64,000 nucleotides of DNA from Bacteroidota bacterium (lineage in GTDB: Bacteria > Bacteroidota > Bacteroidia > Bacteroidales > F082). Position numbers and translations under genes: made by a program. Where the stretch lies: assembly GCA_020444415.1 (NCBI GenBank), contig JAHLLA010000005.1, forward strand, positions 1 through 64,000. Direction: 5' to 3'. The notes beneath the pieces were generated by a model. It was not told the origin of the DNA. It made no database searches and saw only the letters and a list, made by a program, of their open reading frames with translations. This document shows, piece after piece, positions 26,281-34,730 of the stretch (position 1 is the stretch's first letter; every line of letters begins with the position of its first letter).

Positions 26281-28311
26281 ATGAAGAAAATAGCTATACT
26301 CATGCTATTGCTTTTCTCGCTGGAAAGCATAGCGCAAACTTATCAGGAAAACCTTGAGAAGTATTGGTACTATCGACATGTACTAAAAGATAAGTTTATG
26401 CACTATAATGGTGACGCAAGTGTTCAGGGAGCACATCATGTTGCTGAAAACAAGTATGAAGAGCAACAATTTGTTCGTTGGTCCGATGGGGTTTGGTGGC
26501 TTGGTCACTATATTAGTGTATTAGCCTTAGAATACAAATTATTAAAGACAAATGGGCAGGATTATTCTGAAACGTTAGATGAATTGAACCTGGCATATGA
26601 TACATATTACCGATTAGATTATAGTGCTGAACCTTGCTTTAACGATCCGTTTGGCCAGCAGGGAACACCAACCATAAATGGTTTCTTTCTCAGGGATGAT
26701 TTGGATTCAACATGTGCTCCATATTTTGAAGAATATGAAGTAATTGGAAGCTATCATAATTGTCAAACAGGAGAAGAAAAAAATGTAAATAGCCAGGACC
26801 AATGCATTATGATGTTTCTTGGACTAAGTTTAGCAAGAAAGTTAGTTGATGATGTGACGGTTCAACAGCGTACAATTGATATTGCTGACCTGGTAATTAA
26901 ATCTATGCATTGGTATAATCCACTAGTTCTTCATTACGTGTGGGAAATACGAAATCCTGTTACCTGGAAGGTTCCGGAAGTAGGAGGAAGTGTTCTTGAA
27001 TTAATGTGGAATGTTTTTGCTGACGCACAAGCAGCAACTATTATAACAGGAACTGATCAGCATGTTGGCTTTTCTGGTTCTCCACAAAGTAAGAGCCGTT
27101 TTGATATTACCCAGTCTCAAGTGCTAAGTCTGTTGCATGGTGATCTTTTTGATAAGTTTGATGGTTACTTCACGTCTGTAAATAGTGCACTTATCAATGA
27201 TGGCCAATTTTTTTCCTCACCTGTTCCTGACCATCTTGCCTACGATTGGTTATATAACATTTATAATGAAACAAAAGGGTTTGAAGGCATGCCGAGCAAC
27301 GTTGGTTTATTTCCGCATTTACCCCTTATAACAGAAATTTTACATGGCTACAATGGAAATAATCAAATGCCAGCTTCTGTAATTGAAAACGACTTTTTAA
27401 ATGTTGCACCTTCATGTGGAGCGCAGAATTATGGGGTTGGTGAAGATGAAAACACATCTCCTCCTTGGCACACCATGTCACTGTTTTGCCCATGGCACGG
27501 AGAAAACAGTGCAGAAGATTGGCATGGAGAATATAATATGTTAGACTATATGCTATTATATAATGCATATTTTTATATATATTTAAACGATATTACAATA
27601 CCGGCTTACGTATTTTCATCGGGGATTTGTCCAGAATTTATTAACTTGCCGGATCCACATGAAGATTATTGGATTTATACCATTGAAGACCCCAAACATG
27701 TTATAGCTGCTAAACATATTGAAGCTCATGAATATATAGATGAAGGAGGAGGTTGTGAATACAAAGCCGGAAACAAAATAAAATTCGTACCAGGCTTTAG
27801 TGCTAAAAACGGTTCCTATATGCTAGCGGCTATAGACCCTTTGCTTGAGCAAAACCCATATTATTGCATAACTAATGTAGATCCGTGTGATGGAGGCAAT
27901 ATAGAACCTATAAAAGTTGTTTACAAAAAAGTGGAATTTCCTGTCGCGGATCGTTCAGTGCGGTTTCATGAAAACAACTATCAGGTAAATAACAAAAAGA
28001 TTATAAAAGATTCATTAGGTTATCAAAATCACGCAGAAGAGAGGGTAAATAACAAAATTACGGATAAAGGAATAGAAAATGTAACTCTATATCCAAATCC
28101 AACTTCCGGTGTTTTTAAAATAAATATACCTGTAAAATCAAAACCGAGTACAGTAGAAATCAGGTCTTATACGGGTCAAGTCATTTATACTTGCGAAGTA
28201 ATTAATGAATCAATTATTAAATTTGATCTATCTGCTCAAAGCTCAGGTGTGTACCATGTTTATATAAAAAATAAAAATACAGTAAACCGATTTAAAGTCG
28301 TTAAATATTAA
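26281..28311 (+). CDS. Large T9SS-sorted exported protein
   Basis: The 676-residue protein begins with a signal peptide (MKKIAILMLLLFSLESIAQ). The first ~450 residues are helical and aromatic-rich (RWSDGVWWLGHYISVLALEY, SPPWHTMSLFCPWHGENSAE), reminiscent of an alpha/alpha-toroid glycan-active domain, but no catalytic motif can be assigned. A short beta segment near residue 480 (HIEAHEYIDEGGGCEYKAGN) matches the repeat seen next to many Bacteroidota sorting domains. The last ~80 residues are a T9SS sorting domain (LYPNPTSGVFKINI, ending in RFKVVKY). It is preceded by a strong ribosome binding site. Confidence 0.75.
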   Translation: MKKIAILMLLLFSLESIAQTYQENLEKYWYYRHVLKDKFMHYNGDASVQGAHHVAENKYEEQQFVRWSDGVWWLGHYISVLALEYKLLKTNGQDYSETLDELNLAYDTYYRLDYSAEPCFNDPFGQQGTPTINGFFLRDDLDSTCAPYFEEYEVIGSYHNCQTGEEKNVNSQDQCIMMFLGLSLARKLVDDVTVQQRTIDIADLVIKSMHWYNPLVLHYVWEIRNPVTWKVPEVGGSVLELMWNVFADAQAATIITGTDQHVGFSGSPQSKSRFDITQSQVLSLLHGDLFDKFDGYFTSVNSALINDGQFFSSPVPDHLAYDWLYNIYNETKGFEGMPSNVGLFPHLPLITEILHGYNGNNQMPASVIENDFLNVAPSCGAQNYGVGEDENTSPPWHTMSLFCPWHGENSAEDWHGEYNMLDYMLLYNAYFYIYLNDITIPAYVFSSGICPEFINLPDPHEDYWIYTIEDPKHVIAAKHIEAHEYIDEGGGCEYKAGNKIKFVPGFSAKNGSYMLAAIDPLLEQNPYYCITNVDPCDGGNIEPIKVVYKKVEFPVADRSVRFHENNYQVNNKKIIKDSLGYQNHAEERVNNKITDKGIENVTLYPNPTSGVFKINIPVKSKPSTVEIRSYTGQVIYTCEVINESIIKFDLSAQSSGVYHVYIKNKNTVNRFKVVKY

Positions 28312-28315
28312 ATAA

Positions 28316-28912
28316 ATGAAAGACATACGAAATACTTCACTGATAATTTTATTTATCATATTTTTAGCAGCTTGCGGGAAACTAATTGATGAATTTTATT
28401 TAAGCGATAAAATGAAAGCCCAGATTCCTTTTAGAGGTCAAGAAATGATCACTTTTATTGATAGCAATGGCTATAACCACACCCTTCAGTCAGAAGTTAG
28501 ATTTAATGAAATTTTTGAATACCCTGAATGTAATAGTTGCAAAGATTATTCAATTTTTGAACGTGAATGGATTATATTTAGTGATGGATTATACAAATTA
28601 TTACTTAAAATTTCATCAGGTAAGGATTTGTACATATTCTCAATTAGTTATAGTCTTAATGATATTGGTTTTAGATGCACTTTTAAGCCTCCCCTTTCAA
28701 AAGATAATCTGCGTGATAACGAGATTTATTATGACAGTCTTATTTTAAATAATAAGACATACTACAAAATTTTCAGTGACACATTGACACATAACGGAAT
28801 GATTGAAATTGCCCCGTATCCGGTCAGGTGTTATTATTCAACGGAATATGGTGTTGTGAAAATAGATTTTTCCGACAGTACCAGTTGGGAACTTGATCAT
28901 ATTGAGTGGTAG
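28316..28912 (+). CDS. Putative lipoprotein
   Basis: The 198-residue protein has a signal peptide and lipobox (FLAACGK, Cys about residue 20). It contains a CNSCKD cysteine pair near residue 75, and a beta-rich C-terminal half with alternating Tyr and Ser/Asp. No family recognised. It starts four bases after the upstream T9SS protein and is the last gene of the exported-protein group; the interspersed hairpin repeat follows its stop. Base composition is noticeably A/T-rich, like its upstream neighbour. Confidence 0.6.
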   Translation: MKDIRNTSLIILFIIFLAACGKLIDEFYLSDKMKAQIPFRGQEMITFIDSNGYNHTLQSEVRFNEIFEYPECNSCKDYSIFEREWIIFSDGLYKLLLKISSGKDLYIFSISYSLNDIGFRCTFKPPLSKDNLRDNEIYYDSLILNNKTYYKIFSDTLTHNGMIEIAPYPVRCYYSTEYGVVKIDFSDSTSWELDHIEW

Positions 28913-28949
28913 TTATTTTCCACCAGGCGGTGTGGGATTCCTGCTCCAA

Positions 28950-29001
28950 GCTGTTCGGGATCTGTGATCCCGAACCAAATAGCAGAAGATTTGCAATCTT
29001 A
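28950..29001. repeat. Interspersed hairpin repeat, copy 2
   Basis: It matches 21767-21818 over 52 bases with three or so differences, including the perfect TTCGGGATC/GATCCCGAA stem. It lies between convergent genes and may act as a bidirectional transcription end. Confidence 0.85.
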
Positions 29002-29010
29002 AAAAGAAAT

Positions 29011-29919
29011 TCATCGGAACAATTGCTCCACTTTATTCATCGGATACACTTTAAAATCGCCCGCCTGAAAGCGGCTGATCTGCTGAAGGCTTTTACCGGC
29101 ACCGCATTCAATAAACTGAGCTACACCAAGTTGTAGCATCTTGTTAAAACTGGCCATCCAGTTAATCCTTTTTGAAAGATTATCGGTCAATTCTTTTTGG
29201 ATATCGTCAGGAAACGCCACTATTCTTTGATCTATGGAAGAAAGAATGGGGTAATTTGACTTCCTGAGTTCAATCTGCTTAGCTATAAATTCATTGAATG
29301 GCTTACTCGTATCTTTTAACAGAGATGCATGATAAGGGGTGCTCACATGAAGCAGGGAAACATGCAATGCGCCGGCATCCCTGGATATATCAAGCAGGGA
29401 GCTGACAGCTTCAAATCGTCCGGTTACCAGGTGTGAATGAATGCTGTTGGTATTGGCAATTTCGGCTTCCAATTGATGTGTATGGATCATCTCATCAATT
29501 TCTTCTGAAGTCAAACCAATGATGGAGCCCATACCTGCATCAACGCCTTCTATGGCAGACTTTGAAACCTTATATGCATGATCGATCAAATGGATACCCT
29601 CTTCAAATGTAATAACACCTCCGGTATATAAAGCAGCATAGAGCCCCATGCTGTAACCTGACAGGATATCCGGCTTTATGCCACGGGCAATTAATTCGTT
29701 GGATAAACTACAACTGAAAATATAACTGATGATCTGTACCCGAAGTTCATCTTTGGTGAAAGCTGTGTTTTCAAGGTGGAATTGCTCGAAGTCAACACCG
29801 CTCGTTACTGAGGCCTTTTTTAAATTTTCCTGGAATGTATTTGAAAGAGCATTCAGAATCTGAACTTCGTTACCGATATATTCAGAAACAAAAGCGGGAA
29901 AAATAAAGGCGACTTTCAT
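29011..29919 (-). CDS. Acyltransferase, FabD-like (stand-alone AT)
   Basis: The 302-residue protein has the malonyl-CoA:ACP transacylase fold. The nucleophile is Ser90 in GYSMG, and the catalytic His is 197 in STPYHASL. Two usual features differ. The N-terminal GQGSQ is replaced by PAFVSEY, and the Arg that binds the malonyl carboxylate (R117 in E. coli FabD) aligns with His114 in LIDHAYKVSK. This suggests a non-malonyl acyl group or an editing hydrolase rather than housekeeping FabD. It follows an ACP gene by 19 bases, and the pair forms the leftmost unit of the biosynthetic cluster. Confidence 0.8.
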   Translation of the reverse strand: MKVAFIFPAFVSEYIGNEVQILNALSNTFQENLKKASVTSGVDFEQFHLENTAFTKDELRVQIISYIFSCSLSNELIARGIKPDILSGYSMGLYAALYTGGVITFEEGIHLIDHAYKVSKSAIEGVDAGMGSIIGLTSEEIDEMIHTHQLEAEIANTNSIHSHLVTGRFEAVSSLLDISRDAGALHVSLLHVSTPYHASLLKDTSKPFNEFIAKQIELRKSNYPILSSIDQRIVAFPDDIQKELTDNLSKRINWMASFNKMLQLGVAQFIECGAGKSLQQISRFQAGDFKVYPMNKVEQLFR

Positions 29920-29938
29920 CTAATTTAGCAGCTTTTAG

Positions 29939-30244
29939 CTAGTCGAGCTTAATGATATTGTTTCCGTGTTCAATAATTTGCAATTGCATTTCTATCAATT
30001 CGCCAATGGTTTCAACCGGGTGTTTGATGCTGTATTTACCAATGGTTTTCAGGTCGATCTCCTGGTCATATTTTTTTGTAAATATCTCTATAAGTGCCAG
30101 GAACATCAGCGAATCGCCTCCCAGATCAGCAATAATTTTCGAGTCGTCAGTTATTTCATCTATATCAACTTCACACTCCTCTGCAAAGAATTCGTATACC
30201 ACCTCACGGACTTCCGCTTTTATCGTATCATTCAGTTTAGTCAT
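29939..30244 (-). CDS. Acyl carrier protein
   Basis: The 101-residue protein has the helix pattern of an acyl carrier protein, with Ser45 in ADLGGDSLMFLALIEIF as the phosphopantetheine attachment site. Upstream helix I is acidic (EVREVVYEFFAEECEVD). It is longer than fatty-acid ACP by about 20 C-terminal residues. It is the first gene of the ACP-AT unit and diverges from the radical SAM operon at 30350. It is likely the carrier served by the AT at 29011. Confidence 0.88.
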   Translation of the reverse strand: MTKLNDTIKAEVREVVYEFFAEECEVDIDEITDDSKIIADLGGDSLMFLALIEIFTKKYDQEIDLKTIGKYSIKHPVETIGELIEMQLQIIEHGNNIIKLD

Positions 30245-30292
30245 CTTCCTTGATTATTATTCTAAATAGAAAATTGTGTTATTTTGGACTGG

Positions 30293-30308
30293 CAAATATA
30301 TATATTTG
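30293..30308. promoter_or_regulatory. 16-bp palindrome with back-to-back -7 boxes
   Basis: CAAATATATATATTTG is perfectly palindromic. Its right half TATATTTG is a TAnnTTTG box for the plus-strand operon (ATG at 30350, 41 bases away). Its left half, read on the minus strand, is the same box for the ACP-AT unit (ATG at 30244, 48 bases away). Confidence 0.6.
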
Positions 30309-30349
30309 TGTGGCAAGGTGATGAATGAAGATATAATTTAGAACGGAAA

Positions 30350-31759
30350 ATGAAGATAAAACTGATACTGGCTGCTGATTCAAATGACCCACTGCGAAAA
30401 AACAATCCCTTCAAACCCTTATCCCTTTTACTGTTGGCTGCATCAGCGCCTGACCATGGGTATGCGTTAATTGATATGCTCGATACCCAGGAGATTGATT
30501 ATGATTCCGGGGTTGATTTAGTCGGGATCAGCATCCGGAAGTCTGCCGAAAAAGCGGGGTTTGGTGTAGCTGATCAGTTTATGAAAAAAGGTGTAAAAGT
30601 GGTGTTGGGCGGTCCGCAGGCATCGGCAAATCCGCTTGAGGCAATCAAACATGCTGATGCGGTGGTGATTGGTGAGGGAGAAGACCTTTGGCCAAAATTG
30701 CTGCTCGATATGGAAGCAAATCAATTGAAAGATTTTTATGTTTCTGCACCCATTTCTTTTAAAGCCAGTGGATATTCTGTGTATCAACTTGAAAATCTTC
30801 CTCCATTGGATAGCATTCCTAAAGTGAATCGCCGGCTATTTAAAAGAAAATATGATTTCGAACTGGTATTTGCATCCAGGGGATGTGCCATTAATTGCGA
30901 TTTTTGTTCCGTAACCAGGCTGTTTGGAAGTAAATACCGTTTCCGTGCAGTTGACGATGTGGTAGATGAAATTGCATCTATAAAAGGCTATTATTACCTG
31001 ATAGACGATACCGTTTTCGGCAGGCCATCTACATATTCCTATTATGATGAGCTGTATGATAAAATAGTAGACTCAGGCAAGATAAATTACTGGACAGGCC
31101 AGGCCAACCTGGATGCAGCTTCGAATGAAAAAGGGCGTCAGGTCATCAAAAAAGCGGCAAAAGCAGGATTGATTTATGCAGCTATTGGTATGGAGTCGAT
31201 CAATGAGGAGGTGCTGAAAAAAAGTGGCAGCTATTCAAAAATGGGTGTCAGCAAAGCGAATGATCTGATCGAAAAAATGAAGGAAAATATTCGTTTCATC
31301 CAGCAGCAGGGCATTCTTATTTCGGCCTGGTTTGCTATTGGATATGAAGATGACACCCTTGAAACCTATGAGGCAACACTTCAATTTTGCCTTGAAATGA
31401 ACCTGATCCCGGTATTTACACCCGTTCATGCCCTCGAAGGAACTGATTTATTTGACCGACTGGAAAAAGAAGGAAAATTACAGGATAATACCAGCAATGT
31501 GACGAATGTAGCACATGCATCCATAACAAATGAACAGGTAATTCGTGCCCTTGAAAATGTGAACCGCATAGGTTTCCGACTGCTAACAACATTAAAAAGA
31601 ACCTGGTTTTATTTTAAAATATTTTCACGACAAAAAGACAATAAAGTGGGTGATGTGATTCATAAAACCATATTCACATTCATCACCCAATGGAGATTTG
31701 GAAAGATCACTAAATTAGAAGCCGGAAAGTTGAAAAATAAAGTAAGGATACATGGATAA
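30350..31759 (+). CDS. B12-binding-type radical SAM protein 1
   Basis: The 469-residue protein has an N-terminal Rossmann-like region typical of cobalamin-binding radical SAM enzymes (DLVGISIRKSAEKAG, VVLGGPQASANPLEA, ADAVVIGEGED). The radical SAM core follows with the 4Fe-4S ligands Cys179, 183 and 186 (CAINCDFC). The enzymes typically methylate unreactive carbons, or form rings. The C-terminal ~100 residues contain aromatic helical stretches and may form the substrate pocket. It starts the plus-strand operon of seven genes and overlaps the thioesterase start by eight bases. Substrate unknown. Confidence 0.88.
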   Translation: MKIKLILAADSNDPLRKNNPFKPLSLLLLAASAPDHGYALIDMLDTQEIDYDSGVDLVGISIRKSAEKAGFGVADQFMKKGVKVVLGGPQASANPLEAIKHADAVVIGEGEDLWPKLLLDMEANQLKDFYVSAPISFKASGYSVYQLENLPPLDSIPKVNRRLFKRKYDFELVFASRGCAINCDFCSVTRLFGSKYRFRAVDDVVDEIASIKGYYYLIDDTVFGRPSTYSYYDELYDKIVDSGKINYWTGQANLDAASNEKGRQVIKKAAKAGLIYAAIGMESINEEVLKKSGSYSKMGVSKANDLIEKMKENIRFIQQQGILISAWFAIGYEDDTLETYEATLQFCLEMNLIPVFTPVHALEGTDLFDRLEKEGKLQDNTSNVTNVAHASITNEQVIRALENVNRIGFRLLTTLKRTWFYFKIFSRQKDNKVGDVIHKTIFTFITQWRFGKITKLEAGKLKNKVRIHG

Positions 31760-32162
31760 TATGAGATCAAAAAAATATTACTTCAAATTCCAGGCACGAG
31801 GTTATGAACTGGATTCATATGGACATGTAAATAATGCAGTTTACCTGAATTATACTGAACAGTCACGCTGGCAAATTTTTAACGAACTGGGTTTGCTGGA
31901 TCAATTCATGGCCAGTGGTCTGAAAATCGTGGTTATTGAAAACCACGTCAAATATATACGACAGATCAAGCTTTTTGATGAAGTCGAGATCGAAACGCAG
32001 ATGGAAAAATCAGCACATTTTCTGTTATTCAAGCATGTTTTGTCAAATACCAAAACCAAAAAGACATTATCAAAAGTGATGGTAAAAACGGTATTCCTGG
32101 ATGAAAATGACAAAGCCTGCGATATTCCTGAATCGTTATTGGAAACCTTTACTGAAGCCTGA
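31752..32162 (+). CDS. Acyl-CoA/ACP thioesterase, hotdog fold (4HBT type)
   Basis: The 136-residue protein has the 4-hydroxybenzoyl-CoA thioesterase pattern YELDSYGHVNNAVYLNYTE, with the catalytic Asp at the D of LDSYGHVNN. It should release an acyl chain from CoA or an ACP, or edit stalled chains. The ATG overlaps the stop of the upstream radical SAM gene; a second ATG at 31761 is possible. The next gene follows six bases later, so it is within the operon. Confidence 0.85.
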   Translation: MDNMRSKKYYFKFQARGYELDSYGHVNNAVYLNYTEQSRWQIFNELGLLDQFMASGLKIVVIENHVKYIRQIKLFDEVEIETQMEKSAHFLLFKHVLSNTKTKKTLSKVMVKTVFLDENDKACDIPESLLETFTEA

Positions 32163-32168
32163 TAACGC

Positions 32169-32909
32169 ATGAATAATACGCCAAGAATTATATTAAAAAG
32201 GGAAAAAGATGTAGGTTGGTTGCAAATCAACAACCCACCTGAGAACTATCTTGAACAACCGGATTTTATCGAAATCGAAGAGCTAAAAAATTTTATTGAA
32301 ACAGGAATAAAAGCCCTGGTGATTGAAGGAGTTGGACGACATTTCAGCGCGGGCGCTGACCTGGAAAAATTGAAAGAGCAAATTAAAGACAGAAAGGCGT
32401 TTCAGGATCAATTGATGAAAGGCAACAACTTGTTGAATTATATTGATGAACTGGAAATTCCGGTGATTGCAGCCATTTCGGGGGTGTGTTTTGGAGCGGG
32501 ATTGGAAATAGCGCTTGCATGCGACATCAGAATTTGCGATGAAAATGTTCTGTTTGCTTTCCCGGAGGTAAATCATGATGTATTTCCGGGGCTTGGAGGT
32601 GCAAAAAGACTGGCAGAGTTAACAGGTGTGTCAGCAGCCCTTGAATTAACATTGTCGGGTGATATGATCAATGCTGAAAAAGCCCTTGAACTACAAATAA
32701 TTGATACGCTGGTTAAAAAGAATGAAGCAAAAGAATATGCCGTTGACCTGGCCGGAAAAATAACTGATAACCGACCCTTGAAGGTGATCCGTGCGGTGAT
32801 GAGTTCCGTAAACAACAGTGCATCAATGCGTGTCGATGAACAAATCAAATGCGACACGGAGATGTTCGTTGAACTGGCACTCGAATCCATGAATAAAAAC
32901 AACGATTAG
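32169..32909 (+). CDS. Enoyl-CoA hydratase/isomerase family protein 1
   Basis: A crotonase-fold enzyme of 246 residues. The oxyanion-hole HFSAGADLEKL (near 57) and GVCFGAGLE (near 107) are present. Both catalytic acids of the hydratase subfamily are conserved: the Glu of GAGLEIALACD and the Glu of FPEVNHDVFPG. It can add or remove water at a 2-enoyl thioester, or act as decarboxylase or isomerase. It is adjacent to a second crotonase three bases downstream, as in beta-branching cassettes and beta-oxidation operons. Which of the two is hydratase cannot be told here. Confidence 0.88.
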   Translation: MNNTPRIILKREKDVGWLQINNPPENYLEQPDFIEIEELKNFIETGIKALVIEGVGRHFSAGADLEKLKEQIKDRKAFQDQLMKGNNLLNYIDELEIPVIAAISGVCFGAGLEIALACDIRICDENVLFAFPEVNHDVFPGLGGAKRLAELTGVSAALELTLSGDMINAEKALELQIIDTLVKKNEAKEYAVDLAGKITDNRPLKVIRAVMSSVNNSASMRVDEQIKCDTEMFVELALESMNKNND

Positions 32910-32912
32910 CAG

Positions 32913-33578
32913 ATGCCGGCCACATTCACAGGAAAAAAAATATCATGGGAAGTCAGGGATGAAATAGGATATTTAAGTCTTGTTGATCCTCCTGAAAACC
33001 GCATGGATTCAGCTTTCTTTGAAGAGTTCGGTGTTGTTGTCAATGAAATTATTCCTGCAAGTGCGGCCATCGCTTTGATAATCTCCGGAACTGAACGCCA
33101 TTTTTCGTCGGGTGCTGAATTGGAAGATTTGTTCAGAATCATCAAGCAAGAAAAATCGGATGTCTTGATATCAAATTTTGAAATGTTTCATGCTGTAGAC
33201 CAGTTAAAAATTCCCGTTATAGCTGCAATTAAAGGTGTTTGTATAGGCTCAGGACTGGAACTTGCCTTACATTGCCATTTCAGGTTGTGTTCGGAAGATG
33301 CCATTCTGGGGCTCCCGGAATCAAGTTTTGGTTTAATACCAGGCTTGGGTGGTATTTCAAAACTGATGGAGTTTTCAGGGAAGGCCAAAGCAATTGAACT
33401 TGTATTAAAGGGCAGTCATTTTAATGCTACCGATGCGCTGAAATGGCAAATAGTCGATGAGGTTTATCCGAAGAAAATAGTAGTTGAAAAAGCCGCGCAA
33501 TTGGCTAAACTGTGTGTTGGTGATTATAGAAAATACAATAAAAGAGACTATTTGAAGCGCCTGAAAATTGAGGCGTGA
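32913..33578 (+). CDS. Enoyl-CoA hydratase/isomerase family protein 2
   Basis: A second crotonase of 221 residues, slightly short at the C-terminus compared with the ~255 of typical hydratases. The oxyanion-hole HFSSGAELEDLF and KGVCIGSGLELALHC are present. The Glu of SGLELAL and the Glu of LPESSFGLIPG retain the catalytic positions. The identity with the preceding crotonase is low, so they probably have separate roles, such as dehydration plus decarboxylation or isomerisation. It is followed by the KAS III homologue. Confidence 0.86.
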   Translation: MPATFTGKKISWEVRDEIGYLSLVDPPENRMDSAFFEEFGVVVNEIIPASAAIALIISGTERHFSSGAELEDLFRIIKQEKSDVLISNFEMFHAVDQLKIPVIAAIKGVCIGSGLELALHCHFRLCSEDAILGLPESSFGLIPGLGGISKLMEFSGKAKAIELVLKGSHFNATDALKWQIVDEVYPKKIVVEKAAQLAKLCVGDYRKYNKRDYLKRLKIEA

Positions 33579-33620
33579 TCAGGTTATTTGTTTAGAAGGC
33601 AATAAATGTGATTTTAAAAG

Positions 33621-34730
33621 ATGAAAGAACAAAAAGTTAAGATATTAGGATCAGGAACCTATCTGCCGGGTGAAAAGCGGAGTTTGGATGAAGTAGACTT
33701 CATATTGGGAGCGTTAACGGAAGCGCCTTCCAAAATTCAAAAGTGGTTAAAAATGACCAAAGGTCTCATGGGTCATATGCTGGATATTGAATACTATCAT
33801 TTTGCTATTGATCCGCTTAGCCGCGAATTTACGGATGACAACATCAGCATGTCAGTCAAAGCAGCAAAAAAAGCCATCGAAGCAGCAGGAATAAAAGCCA
33901 CAGATATCGATTTCATCGCTTATGGCAGTCCGCACCAGGATCAAATGCCAACGGCTTCTGCACGCATACAGGAACAACTTGGAATAGAACAATGTGGTGA
34001 AATCTCTATCCATGCAAACTGCACATCTGCGTATAAGGCATTGCTGGTGGCACATGATATGCTCCGGAGTGGCAGATATAAAACAGCTCTGGTAGTTTCG
34101 TCAAATATGTCTTCGTCGGAGTTACGGGCCGAATATTATAACCAGGCACTTATAAAAAAAGAAGAGGTGCTGCTACGATATTTTCTCAGCGATGGGGCAG
34201 GAGCACTCATTTTGCAGTCAGCCCAGGATGACCATGGGTTGTTTGTGGAGCATACGTATATGGAGTCCATTGGTGGCAAAAAACCGTCAGCCATGTTCAA
34301 CAAGCGCCCGGCCTATTGGATGAACCCGAAGGAAGAATATGAAAAAGCATATCACCATCTTGCACAATTATTCAATGATCAGTTGCGGGTGCATTTTAAT
34401 GAAGAAGATGGTTCTGTCTTTTTTAAAGGTTTGCAAAGGATGATGGATACATATCCTTTTAATACGGATGCAGTGCGCTTCTTTCAGGTAAATTTTCCAT
34501 CCAAACATATTGCTGAATTGGTGATCGAAGAATGTGAAGCCCTCGGTATTTCCAGAGATAAATTATACACCAAAATGAATTCGATGGGATATATAGGTCC
34601 GCCGATGGCATTGGTGAGCATCGATCGCATGATCCAGGAAGAACAATTTAAAAAAGGGGATTTGATACTGAGTTTTGTGACGGAAGTCAGTAAGTTTATG
34701 CAGGCCGGATTTTTATTGAAATACGAATGA
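33621..34730 (+). CDS. KAS III (FabH)-like condensing enzyme with altered active site
   Basis: The 369-residue thiolase-fold protein has the nucleophile Cys134 in HANCTSAYKALLVAHDML. The FabH motif PHQAN aligns with residues 287-291 as FFQVN, so the catalytic His is Phe288. The GNTSAAS loop aligns with GYIGPPM, so the catalytic Asn is Tyr324. With only Cys left, decarboxylative condensation is not expected. Ester-forming or acyl-shuttling roles, as known for some KAS III relatives in natural product clusters, are possible. Its stop overlaps the next gene as ATGA. Confidence 0.82.
   Translation: MKEQKVKILGSGTYLPGEKRSLDEVDFILGALTEAPSKIQKWLKMTKGLMGHMLDIEYYHFAIDPLSREFTDDNISMSVKAAKKAIEAAGIKATDIDFIAYGSPHQDQMPTASARIQEQLGIEQCGEISIHANCTSAYKALLVAHDMLRSGRYKTALVVSSNMSSSELRAEYYNQALIKKEEVLLRYFLSDGAGALILQSAQDDHGLFVEHTYMESIGGKKPSAMFNKRPAYWMNPKEEYEKAYHHLAQLFNDQLRVHFNEEDGSVFFKGLQRMMDTYPFNTDAVRFFQVNFPSKHIAELVIEECEALGISRDKLYTKMNSMGYIGPPMALVSIDRMIQEEQFKKGDLILSFVTEVSKFMQAGFLLKYE

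Noticed and set aside
29939-30269. Plus-strand 95-105-residue frames over the ACP gene
   Set aside because: They are antisense shadows of the ACP, with no family resemblance.
33621-34730. HMG-CoA synthase of a beta-branching cassette
   Set aside because: The Cys motif and overall length fit KAS III; HMG synthase-type motifs are not present.
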